A DNA stretch of 30,258 nucleotides from Tannerella sp. oral taxon 808 (GTDB lineage: Bacteria > Bacteroidota > Bacteroidia > Bacteroidales > Tannerellaceae). The notes beneath the pieces were generated by a model. The model saw nothing but the letters and a program-made list of their open reading frames with translations. It had not been told where the DNA came from and ran no database searches. The number at the start of each line of letters is the position of its first letter. The first letter of the stretch is position 1. Positions 9,101 through 15,708 of this stretch are shown in pieces. Made by a program: the position numbers and the translations under genes. The stretch covers positions 1 to 30,258 of the forward strand of contig MIQB01000021.1 in assembly GCA_002890585.1 (NCBI GenBank), read 5' to 3'.

Positions 9101-10349
9101 CGGTCTCTTCGTAATGGCTGTGGATGAACCGACGCTGAAGCTGAAATATGACTATCGCGGCAATGCTGTGACACGTGTATCGACCTTCAGACTGAAGAAG
9201 GACAATGACCCGCTCTACCGCCGCTTCAATACGGAGCTGGAAGGCAAGGTGGGTGATGATTCGCCCAGAACGATGAAGTTCTTCCGGACGGCCAGTATGG
9301 CTACGGGTAAGGATTACTTGTTCGAGAACACGGGTGCTTTGGAAGACCAGAAGTCCTATTACAGAGGTAACTGGAAGAACTATCTGGGTCTCGTAAGCAG
9401 CAATACCCACCCGAATGCGAAGACTTCGATCTATGTGGATACGGCTTACGTCAACCGTGGTACGGGTTATATCAAACCGCAGTACTTGCTGATGATTCGT
9501 CCGACCGTTGTGAACGACACCTTGGGTTGCGACGAGAATGGTGAGTTGACCGTTCATCTGCCGGGCTACCGTAGAGGTATGTACCTGATCAATGCTACCG
9601 ACTCTTCTAATAGAGAGAAGGCTGCTGGTATACCTGATGATCGGAACCCGTATCTCTGGGATACAGAGTGGGAACGCTTCGTATTCACGGATGCTATTCA
9701 CGCCAACGATGCACTCTACATTCTCGGCGGTGCCAAGTTGGATAATCTCTACTCGAGAATTGATTCCAAGGGCAATGTGAAGGCGCTCGACTTAGCGAAG
9801 TTGGATGCCGCTTCTGATCCTACACCGGCTGCTCCGGCAAATGGCAAGATTCGCAAGATCTATTTGGGTAACAACTACCACAAGGATTGCGTATTCTCCT
9901 TCCGTTTGGTTGAGCGTGGTTCGCCTCAGAAAGACTTCTTGATCGAGTCTGAGACGGCTTATCGTGGCGACTCTGTAGAGGCTCGTCTCCCGATAATCGC
10001 TCCGTGCAACGGTGGTTGGTTGAAGATTCAAAATGGTGTGCCCGTGATCAGCCGCTCGAACAGTGTGAATAAGATTCCGGAAGGTGATCTGTTCAATGTC
10101 GAGATGACAACAGAGTATCCGAGTGCCAATGAGGTCGCTCCGACCACAACGGCAGTGAAGGTTGTTGCTGAGAACGGTGCTGTAACGGTGCTGAATGCTT
10201 CTGGCAAGCGTGTTGTAATCAGCAATGTGCTGGGTCAGACAGTGGCTAACACGGTATTGACTTCTGATCGTGCTACGGTATCCGCCCCGAAGGGTGTTGT
10301 ACTTGTAGCTGTTGAAGGCGAACCGGTAGTGAAAGCACTTGTGAAGTAA
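6126..10349 (+). CDS. tfsB: S-layer glycoprotein TfsB (type IX secretion cargo)
   Basis: A 1407-residue partner and paralogue of TfsA, the larger S-layer subunit. The start is ATG 6126 (MNKKIFTLLAG), mirroring tfsA; ATG 6120 is also in frame, and the frame is open back to GTG 6051, but that would bury the signal peptide. The signal peptide ends at SNA, about residue 24. The C-terminal domain (TVLNASGKRVVISNVLGQTV through KALVK) is nearly the same as in TfsA and marks it for type IX secretion. About twenty D(S/T)(A/I/L/V/M/T) motifs are present, more than in TfsA. Shared blocks include YVDTAYVNRGTG, IKPQYLLM and IQNGVPVISR. The position where TfsA has CPVC reads CDEN here. The gap to tfsA is 107 bases with no promoter seen, so the two are probably cotranscribed. 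Confidence 0.9.
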   Translation: MNKKIFTLLAGILLLGLFAVPSNAQSGRSTFLRKQQLRVGNPVRKLKVGPNPGYYYLAVDSVVGGGLTIGPNQLKDTAALHVMDGNNGSPNALVLFMAKDTLNKGRYNLFVDSLNVFRRDTAGADSMRAKWKNLFTSNLPSKVEISASALWCVNITDYIQGQNPTFDFTNKQHEALLEVDVYDHESWGKDSTSKFITGATENWRMSRASGENPLVPGGLSGWEFSETYATVVNKKKPLVSYLDDTHDTVAVLCMARDTNGTGGSRFGSLIADSFICVKIAPATDVAAGKVDGMIYFTLREALPFALEARDFNQMSSKNPLKFSPDAPTNIFTSGLKATQLDTGAHRAALVDVGFLQSYRGGAVPLFTGTWNAPTIKDSMFVTFPDSILDYMGYLHLMSGSKYLRVDTDFHKGNAGGDQFLKFALGTDAEMWKKIKHDTVSRKDSLMYGQYVWRMVYYPSGDSVYINPFKAAYRPEYDPAIWKNGNDSVRSIGWKTQQRYTFAAIPDTSVMHMQSNLSFGHLSAAGGMNALNRHRDLNTSTMISNFFNFTTPSQLLDSNQIKTARLRDGFLVNAFPTGSTIEGRGEHAPLPYKYRHRLYVSIQNLATGREVTLHSNHSGFLPAGDCSINTHINFGGYYSPCLTTGSDRTTIPADLYLIRNTEGQYLHVPLYSAHDSAVWTYLDEYVHPEELPSFQWIVEKRYKNGENSPINIINREFGHKIAGGKYGLAFENVQLKKGMKHFTFRTDRWRWNEEKMVNENVVTFDDTKANMSAKNAATFIALPKKYKNDPLLGYQWIDPDTSVVNLYAFNYASGVDDSRYISTDPKFDMNAYPRTDTFLYIGKKDNFDIAYFRMDTVGEKFGQLNEYGYKVNKKTQVDDLVTLKRQAYRLTFENPFKYCLGTLCVSNAEQHYYSLSSKLTAAYTKLLGKPIFYLRDVYMEKDGTKDFALVQVLDTTAMGKDSVALKKYMLRTLGSQITELMMKNLRIAGKFNPGLFVMAVDEPTLKLKYDYRGNAVTRVSTFRLKKDNDPLYRRFNTELEGKVGDDSPRTMKFFRTASMATGKDYLFENTGALEDQKSYYRGNWKNYLGLVSSNTHPNAKTSIYVDTAYVNRGTGYIKPQYLLMIRPTVVNDTLGCDENGELTVHLPGYRRGMYLINATDSSNREKAAGIPDDRNPYLWDTEWERFVFTDAIHANDALYILGGAKLDNLYSRIDSKGNVKALDLAKLDAASDPTPAAPANGKIRKIYLGNNYHKDCVFSFRLVERGSPQKDFLIESETAYRGDSVEARLPIIAPCNGGWLKIQNGVPVISRSNSVNKIPEGDLFNVEMTTEYPSANEVAPTTTAVKVVAENGAVTVLNASGKRVVISNVLGQTVANTVLTSDRATVSAPKGVVLVAVEGEPVVKALVK

Positions 10350-10370
10350 TATTAGAAGTAATATTATTTG

Positions 10371-10414
10371 AAGGGCTGCCTCCTTACGAGAAGGGGGGCA
10401 GCCCTTCTTCTTTT
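10371..10414 (+). terminator. Intrinsic terminator of the tfsAB operon
   Basis: AAGGGCTGCC (10371-10380) pairs perfectly with GGCAGCCCTT (10397-10406). The inner bases CCTT and AAGG can extend the stem, and CTTCTTTT follows. It lies 21 bases after the tfsB stop. Confidence 0.9.
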
Positions 10415-10583
10415 ACTTAGTTGTTTGGAAATAGATCAGTCGTTATAGTTACACAAATACAAATTGCAAACCATCCAACCTAAGGCTCCTTGACCTGCGC
10501 ATTGCGCGTTGTGAAGTCAGTCTTAAGCGGGCATACCGACAGAAAATGTGTGGCGTGACCGCTTCTGTTGTTGAGGGGGGAGG

Positions 10584-10908
10584 TTTTGCAGGACTTCTGC
10601 AAACATCAAAATGGGGAAAATGGTCTTTGCAGGACTTCTGCAAACGTCAAAATGGGAGAAATGGCCTTTGCAGGAACGCTGCAAACGCCACGGGAATACG
10701 GTTGGCCTTTGCAGGAACGCTGCAAGCGTCACGGAAATACGGTTGGCATTTGCAGGAACGCTGCAAGCGTCACGGAAATACGGTTGGCCTTTGCTGGGAC
10801 GCTGCAAGCGTCACGGAAATACGGTTGGCCTTTGCAGGAACGCTGCAAGCGCCACGGAAATACGGTTGGCCTTTGCAGGAACGCTGCAAGCGCCACGGGA
10901 AACGGGGC
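10584..10908. repeat. Tandem array of eight 41-bp hairpin units
   Basis: Units begin at 10584, 10625, 10666, 10707, 10748, 10789, 10830 and 10871, exactly 41 bases apart. Each has TTGCAG, a five-base loop (GACTT or GAACG) and CTGCAA, i.e. a small hairpin, then a spacer. Two early units have the spacer TCAAAATGGG; the later ones have CACGGAAATACGGTTGG. The 10789 unit reads TTGCTG and loses one pair. The plus strand is stop-free in all three frames because of the composition, but 41 is not a multiple of 3. The array fills most of the 10415-10965 gap. Bases 10415-10583 show nothing recognisable. Confidence 0.95.
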
Positions 10909-10965
10909 ACATGATCGGATATTTGCTATTAGAGGTTAGTTTCGCAGGCGCAATCAAGATCAAGG

Positions 10966-11300
10966 ATGAAAATCATATTATCTGAAGAAGTGAAGCGATT
11001 TCTTCGGCGTTTGCCGATCATGGCCATGAATAAAATTGTGTGTATAATGTCAATAAGGTTGCGAGTGGACATGGGAATAAGGAGCTTTTCAAGAAGTTAG
11101 AGAATACGCCTCTATGGGAGTTCAGAACATTATATGGTGGTGTAGCCTATCGTTTGTTGGCTTTTTGGGATACAGAGATGGAGACACTTGTGATAGTTAC
11201 TCATGGATTTATTAAGAAGACACAGAAGACTCCAGCTAAAGAGATTGCAAAAGCAGAAGAAAAAAGAAGAATGTATTTTGATTTTAAAAAGAAACAATGA
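10966..11300 (+). pseudogene. HigB/RelE-like (Gp49-type) toxin, frameshifted
   Basis: The toxin is read in two frames. The first, from ATG 10966, reads MKIILSEEVKRFLRRLP through MNKIV, then runs on to a TAG at 11098-11100. The second, from GTG 11040, continues YNVNKVASGHGNKELF, LENTPLWEFRTLYGG and HGFIKKTQKTP to TGA 11298-11300. Joined, they give a product of about 110 residues that looks like a complete Gp49/HigB-type mRNA interferase. The join falls in TGTGTG (11037-11042 region); removing one TG restores a single frame. Without the first frame, the toxin lacks its first 25 or so residues. GTG initiation at 11040, or a sequencing error, are alternatives. The stop overlaps the antitoxin start (ATGA), so the pair is an operon. 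Confidence 0.7.
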
Positions 11301-11617
11301 TGGAAGCGATGAAGTTTTATACACTGGATGAAGTGAAGGATGAATTTATCGGGGTGGAGGGAACCCCCGCACGTGATAAATACGAGGCCGAATTGAATTT
11401 GTCTTTCATCGGAGATGCTGTGCGTCAGGCAAGGGAGAAGAGGCATCTCACACAAGAGCAGTTGGGGCAGTTGGTCGGTGTGAAGAAGGGACAGATCTCC
11501 AAGATTGAGTCCGGGAAGGGGGTCAGTCTTTTGGCTCTTATACGTGTGTTCAAAGCGATGGGGGCGGAGAGCGCGAATCTCGATTTGGGTTCGATGGGAA
11601 AAGTTGCGTTGTGGTAA
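11297..11617 (+). CDS. HigA-like antitoxin, Xre-family helix-turn-helix
   Basis: A 106-residue protein with an N-terminal arm (residues 1-38) followed by an HTH_3/Xre domain (about 40-92) containing REKRHLTQEQLGQLVGVKKG and the recognition segment QISKIESGKG. Proteins of this layout neutralise HigB/Gp49 toxins encoded just upstream and repress the shared promoter. The start ATG 11297 overlaps the toxin stop in ATGA, so translation is probably coupled. The HTH is intact even though the toxin gene looks frameshifted, so it may persist as a repressor or anti-addiction remnant. The toxin-antitoxin family is clear; the exact partner specificity is inferred from position. Confidence 0.85.
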   Translation: MMEAMKFYTLDEVKDEFIGVEGTPARDKYEAELNLSFIGDAVRQAREKRHLTQEQLGQLVGVKKGQISKIESGKGVSLLALIRVFKAMGAESANLDLGSMGKVALW

Positions 11618-11671
11618 TCATTCGCCCATTTCCCTCACGAACGAACAACACCTTATCAAGGAAAAAGAGCA

Positions 11672-12493
11672 ATGAACATGAAAACACGATCTGCCCTCCT
11701 TTTGCTGCTTAGCCTCACCGTTTTTATTTCCGCCAAGGGCATTGAGAACTTGCGCGTGGCAGACACGCGCGTGTCGGGGTTGGGTGGGTCGACGGCCGTT
11801 TACTCGCCGCTGTTTAACCCAGCCGTGACGGCTTTTCTGGCTCACCGCCAAGTGCGCGGCGACTATTTCGACCCTTATGGGATGAAGGAGCTGGGGACGG
11901 TTAGCGCTGGGCTGAGCATGCCCAATCGCCTCCTGCCCTTCGGCGTGCATATTGCTTCGTTTGGTTACGAGAAATATCGCGAGAGCATGTTTCGCCTCTC
12001 GGCCTCCAAGCGCCTGAGCGGCATGTGGTCGCTGGGCGTCAGTGTGCAGTACGTCCTTCTGCAATCTGAGATATTCGAGCAAGATGGGCAGCGGCTGTCG
12101 GCCGATTTAGGTGTGGCGTTGCGGCCTACGGACGAGTGGATGTTTGGTCTTTCAGTGCTTCACTGCCCCGCCGCATCGATCGGATCTGACGAAGTCAACG
12201 ATGGGCGCCTAACGCCACTCACGGTCGTCTCCGGGGCGCGTTATATGGTGGCCGAGGGCATGGAGCTGTCGGCCGGGGGCGTGTATCGTCGGGGCGAGCC
12301 GTTCGTGTGTTCGGTGGGGGTGGAGTATGTGCCCCTGACCCACTTCCAACTGCGCGCCGGCGTGAAGTCGGCACCGTTCAGCCCCTCTTTAGGCGTGAGC
12401 TATTCGTTGATCGGCCTGACCCTCGACACGGCGATTTGTTACCACACCGTGCTGGGGACGAGCGTGGGGATTGGATTGGCGTATTCGTTTTGA
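11672..12493 (+). CDS. Putative outer-membrane beta-barrel protein
   Basis: A 273-residue exported protein. The signal peptide is MNMKTRSALLLLLSLTVFIS with cleavage near SAKG; ATG 11678 is an equally good start. The mature part is rich in alternating strands with Gly and aromatic residues (LSMPNRLLPFGVHIASFGY, LGVSVQYVLLQSEIFEQDG, VGIGLAYSF) and ends in a terminal Phe, as outer-membrane barrels do. The N-terminal segment LGGSTAVYSPLFNPAVTAF resembles PorV/PorQ-like and FadL-like barrels of Bacteroidetes, in which an NPA motif follows the signal peptide. A specific family is not certain and no substrate can be given. It has its own terminator (12504-12527), so it is not in an operon with gltX. 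Confidence 0.65.
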   Translation: MNMKTRSALLLLLSLTVFISAKGIENLRVADTRVSGLGGSTAVYSPLFNPAVTAFLAHRQVRGDYFDPYGMKELGTVSAGLSMPNRLLPFGVHIASFGYEKYRESMFRLSASKRLSGMWSLGVSVQYVLLQSEIFEQDGQRLSADLGVALRPTDEWMFGLSVLHCPAASIGSDEVNDGRLTPLTVVSGARYMVAEGMELSAGGVYRRGEPFVCSVGVEYVPLTHFQLRAGVKSAPFSPSLGVSYSLIGLTLDTAICYHTVLGTSVGIGLAYSF

Positions 12494-12503
12494 GGCTGGA
12501 GTG

Positions 12504-12527
12504 AGGGCGGATTATCGCCCTATTTTT
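12504..12527 (+). terminator. Intrinsic terminator after the barrel gene
   Basis: AGGGCG (12504-12509) pairs with CGCCCT (12516-12521) around the loop GATTAT and is followed by ATTTTT. It starts 11 bases after the stop codon. Confidence 0.75.
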
Positions 12528-12528
12528 G
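12521..12528 (+). promoter_or_regulatory. Putative -7 element for gltX, overlapping the terminator
   Basis: TATTTTTG matches TAnnTTTG and sits 34 bases before the gltX ATG. It uses the last stem base and T-run of the preceding terminator. No clear TTG is seen at -33, so this is only a half match. Confidence 0.35.
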
Positions 12529-12561
12529 GCACCGTTTTCAACGAATAAGCCTATACGAATC

Positions 12562-14082
12562 ATGTCGGAACGAAAAGTCAGGGTGCGATTTGCGCCCAGT
12601 CCTACGGGACCCCTTCACATCGGCGGTGTGCGTACCGCGTTATACAATTATCTGTTTGCGAAAAAGCACGGCGGCGACTTCATTCTCCGCATTGAGGACA
12701 CGGACTCCCAGCGCTTTGTGCCTAGCGCCGAGGAATACATCATTCAGTCGTTCAAGTGGCTCGGCCTTCGCTTCGACGAGGGTGTCGGGTTCGGGGGCAA
12801 CTATGGCCCCTACCGACAGAGCGAGCGGAAAGCCATCTATCGCCAGTATGTCGACCAACTGCTGGATGCTGGCTTAGCCTACATTGCTTTTGATACCCCG
12901 GAGGAATTAGAAGCTAAACGCAAGGAGATCCCCAACTTCCAATACGACGCTTCGACGCGCGGGCAGATGCGCAACTCCCTGACGCTTCCGGCCGACGAGG
13001 TGCAGCGGCTGATCGACAGCGGTGCACGCTACGTGGTGCGTATCCGCATCGAGCCGAACGAGGATATCTGTGTCAACGACTTGATCCGTGGCGAAGTGGT
13101 CATCAACTCGTCCATCCTCGACGACAAAGTGCTTTACAAATCGGCCGACGGACTGCCCACGTACCACATGGCGAACATCGTGGACGACCATCTGATGGAG
13201 ATCACGCACGTGATCCGTGGCGAAGAGTGGATCTCGAGTGCGCCGCTACACGTGCTGCTTTACCGTTACCTCGGTTGGGCAGACACGATGCCGCAGTTTG
13301 CACACCTACCATTGCTGCTTAAGCCTGAGGGCGGAGGCAAGCTGAGCAAGCGCGACGGCGACCGCCTCGGATTTCCCGTCTTCCCCCTCGAGTGGCACGA
13401 TCCGAAGAGTGGTGAAAAGTCGTCGGGCTACCGCGAGAGTGGCTACCTGCCTGAGGCCGTGATCAACTTCCTTGCGCTGCTCGGGTGGAACCCGGGCAAC
13501 GACATCGAACTGATGACCCTCGACGAGATGGTCCGCCTCTTCGACCTCACCCACTGCAGCAAGAGCGGCGCCAAGTTCGATTACGAGAAAGGCAAGTGGT
13601 TCAACCACCGCTATATCCAGCTGCGCAGCGACCGCGACATCGCTGACATGTTCCGCCCTGTGCTCGAAAGTCATGGCATTAAGGACGCCGACCAAGCGTA
13701 TGTCGAGAAGGTGGTCGGGCTGATGAAGGAGCGCGTCAGCTTTGTGCCCGAACTCTGGCCGTTGACGTATTACTTCTTTGTTGCGCCGACCGAGTACGAC
13801 GAGAAGACCCGCAAGAAACGTTGGCGTGAAGACAGCGCGGCACAACTCACGGAGCTGATCGAAGTCTTGCGTGGGCGTGAACCCTTCGACGTGGAGGGCA
13901 CCGAGGCATACGTCAAGGAGTGGATTGCAGCGAAGGGCTACCATCTCGGCAACATCATGAATGCCGTCCGGCTGGCGCTCGTTGGGCAGGGCATCGGGCC
14001 GCAGATCTTCCACATCACCGAGGCTATCGGCAAGGACGAAACCATTCGGCGCATCCAGCGCGCGATCGAAGTGCTCGGGTGA
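12562..14082 (+). CDS. gltX: Glutamate--tRNA ligase
   Basis: A 506-residue class I aminoacyl-tRNA synthetase that charges tRNA-Glu in the cytoplasm. The start ATG 12562 gives MSERKVRVRFAPSPTGPLHI; the frame is open further upstream but nothing conserved lies there. The HIGH motif is HIGG (residues 19-22) and the KMSKS-type loop is KLSKRDGDR (about 259-267). FAPSPTGPLHIGG, RIEDTD and the C-terminal anticodon-binding region ending IRRIQRAIEVLG are all in order, and length is normal for the family. The stop overlaps the next ATG (TGATG at 14080-14084), so kdtA is translationally coupled. Codon use is strongly GC-rich. Confidence 0.97.
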   Translation: MSERKVRVRFAPSPTGPLHIGGVRTALYNYLFAKKHGGDFILRIEDTDSQRFVPSAEEYIIQSFKWLGLRFDEGVGFGGNYGPYRQSERKAIYRQYVDQLLDAGLAYIAFDTPEELEAKRKEIPNFQYDASTRGQMRNSLTLPADEVQRLIDSGARYVVRIRIEPNEDICVNDLIRGEVVINSSILDDKVLYKSADGLPTYHMANIVDDHLMEITHVIRGEEWISSAPLHVLLYRYLGWADTMPQFAHLPLLLKPEGGGKLSKRDGDRLGFPVFPLEWHDPKSGEKSSGYRESGYLPEAVINFLALLGWNPGNDIELMTLDEMVRLFDLTHCSKSGAKFDYEKGKWFNHRYIQLRSDRDIADMFRPVLESHGIKDADQAYVEKVVGLMKERVSFVPELWPLTYYFFVAPTEYDEKTRKKRWREDSAAQLTELIEVLRGREPFDVEGTEAYVKEWIAAKGYHLGNIMNAVRLALVGQGIGPQIFHITEAIGKDETIRRIQRAIEVLG

Positions 14083-15314
14083 TGCGCCCCCTTTACACGG
14101 CGGCCATCCGCCTCTACGCAGCGGCTGTCCATGCCGCTGCGCTTTTTAACAGGAAGGCGCGCAAGATGATCGACGGGAGGCGGAGCATTGACGAGGTCTT
14201 GCGCGAGAAGATCGTCCCCGGTGCGCGCTACGTCTGGCTTCACGCCGCCTCGCTCGGTGAATTCGAGCAGGGGCGGCCCCTGCTTGAGGCCATCCGCCAG
14301 CGCCACCCCGACTGCAAAATCGTCCTCACGTTCTTCTCTCCCTCTGGCTACGACGTTCGCCGCGACTACCCCGGCGCCGATGTCGTCTGCTACCTCCCGT
14401 TCGACTTCCCGCGCCGCATCCGCCGTTTCCTCGACTGTGTCCGCCCTGCCCTCGCCCTCTTTGTCAAGTACGAGTTTTGGCTGAACACGCTCGACGAGCT
14501 TCGGCGCCGACGCGTCCCCACCTACTTAGTCTCCGGCATCTTCCGTCCAGGTCAACTCTTCTTCCGACCTATCGGCCGACCTTATCGCGATGCACTTCGC
14601 TGTTTCGATCACCTCTTTGTGCAGGACGAGACCTCGCGCCAGCTCCTCGTCGGCATCGGTCTGACGAACGTCACCGTCACAGGCGATACCCGCTTCGATC
14701 GCGTGATCGACATCCGCCATGCCGCGCGGCCGCTCCCCGTCGTTGCCGCCTTCGCTGAACGCGACGCCCGCCCTGTGCTGATTGCCGGTAGCTCGTGGCC
14801 AGAAGACGAGGCGCTGCTGATCCCCTATTTCAACGCGCACCCTGAGCTGAAGCTCATCCTCGCTCCGCACGAGATCCACGAGGCGCACCTCGCCGCCATT
14901 GAGGCCCGCCTCACCCGTCCGGCCCTGCGCCTCTCCCGCGCCGATGCCGACACGGCCGCGGGCGTCGACTGCCTCATCGTCGACTCCTTCGGCCTCCTCT
15001 CGTCCATCTACCGCTACGCCCGCATCGCCTACATCGGCGGCGGCTTCGGACACGGCATCCACAACGCCCCTGAGGCTGCAGTCTATGCCGTCCCCGTGCT
15101 CTTCGGCCCCAATCACCACAAGTTTCGCGAGGCCCTCGACCTCATCGCTTGCGGCGGCGCCTTCTCCATCACCGACGCATCCACCCTCTCTGCTCGCCTC
15201 GATGCGCTCCTCGCCGACCCCGACGCCTGCACTGCGGCGGGAGAGTCTGCCGGCGCATATATCCAGCAACATAGCGGTGCCACTGAGCAGATCCTCCGCG
15301 CCATCGGCCTATAA
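14082..15314 (+). CDS. kdtA: 3-deoxy-D-manno-octulosonic acid transferase
   Basis: A 410-residue GT-B glycosyltransferase (waaA/kdtA) that adds KDO from CMP-KDO to lipid IVA, at the inner face of the cytoplasmic membrane. A hydrophobic N-terminus (LYTAAIRLYAAAVHAAALF) supplies membrane attachment. The hallmark LHAASLGEFEQGRPL carries the conserved acidic residue near position 60. The C-terminal half has the CMP-KDO-binding GGGFGHGIHNAPEA and PVLFGPNHHKFREA motifs (about 318-352). Start ATG 14082 overlaps the gltX stop; the frame is open upstream inside gltX but the ATG gives the usual family length. A tRNA synthetase next to an LPS gene is not a pathway link. No T-rich terminator follows; AGGCT/AGCCT (15318-15332) and the palindrome CCTATATATAGG (15330-15341) lie just after the stop. 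Confidence 0.93.
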   Translation: MRPLYTAAIRLYAAAVHAAALFNRKARKMIDGRRSIDEVLREKIVPGARYVWLHAASLGEFEQGRPLLEAIRQRHPDCKIVLTFFSPSGYDVRRDYPGADVVCYLPFDFPRRIRRFLDCVRPALALFVKYEFWLNTLDELRRRRVPTYLVSGIFRPGQLFFRPIGRPYRDALRCFDHLFVQDETSRQLLVGIGLTNVTVTGDTRFDRVIDIRHAARPLPVVAAFAERDARPVLIAGSSWPEDEALLIPYFNAHPELKLILAPHEIHEAHLAAIEARLTRPALRLSRADADTAAGVDCLIVDSFGLLSSIYRYARIAYIGGGFGHGIHNAPEAAVYAVPVLFGPNHHKFREALDLIACGGAFSITDASTLSARLDALLADPDACTAAGESAGAYIQQHSGATEQILRAIGL

Positions 15315-15380
15315 AACAGGCTGTGGGAGCCTATATATAGGTACGTCTCCGGTTAGCGATGGCATACCATTGCTTGTTAG

Positions 15381-15487
15381 TGACGACCTACCTTATAGGG
15401 TAGCGACGACCTACCTTACGTGATAGTGATGACCTACCTTATAGGGTAGTGATGATCTACCTTATAGGGTAGTGACGACCTACCTTG
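15381..15487. repeat. Tandem array of five 23-bp units (CTACC...GGTAG type)
   Basis: Units start at 15381, 15404, 15427, 15450 and 15473, each 23 bases apart. The core is TGAYGACCTACCTTATAGGG, in which CTACC and GGTAG can form a five-pair hairpin. The 15404 unit reads CTTACGTGATAG and loses the stem, and the last unit is truncated. A degenerate copy may precede it from 15358. No unique spacers are present. Confidence 0.9.
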
Positions 15488-15497
15488 GGATGTGTTT

Positions 15498-15658
15498 TGA
15501 ATCGATTTGGGCGCATGAATCCAATCACTTTGGATCTATAGCCCCAATTTCTTTGGGTGCATAGTTCTGATCATTTTGGACTTATAGCCCCAATCACTTT
15601 GGGCGTATAGTTCTAATCATTTTGGACTTATAGGCCCAATCTCATTGGACTTGTCTAT
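15498..15658. repeat. Second tandem array of seven 23-bp units (CCAAT...TTGG type)
   Basis: Units start at 15498, 15521, 15544, 15567, 15590, 15613 and 15636. They are unrelated in sequence to the array just upstream but have the same 23-base period. Most contain CCAATNNCTTTGG or TGATCATTTTGGA, followed by NNTATAG. From 15544, units alternate between a CATAGTT/TATAGTT end and a TATAGCC/TATAGGC end. CCAA/TTGG can form a short stem in several units. The array fills the gap between the convergent kdtA and helix-hairpin-helix genes. Bases 15659-15708 show nothing more than CCTACTGGTAGG. Confidence 0.9.
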
Positions 15659-15708
15659 CCGCTCCTACTGGTAGGGGTGCATGTACTTTGCGTTAACGAC
15701 AGCCCACC

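Noticed and set aside
8493..9701. 402-codon open frame antisense to tfsB, and a 355-codon one antisense to tfsA (3940-5007)
   Set aside because: Both are shadows of the tfs codon bias, with low-complexity Ile/Arg/His/Val-rich products and no signal or start context.
10546..10985. Three overlapping plus-strand open frames of about 120 codons in the 41-bp array
   Set aside because: All three frames are open because the repeat lacks stop triplets. The period is not a multiple of 3, and there is no start context or family similarity.
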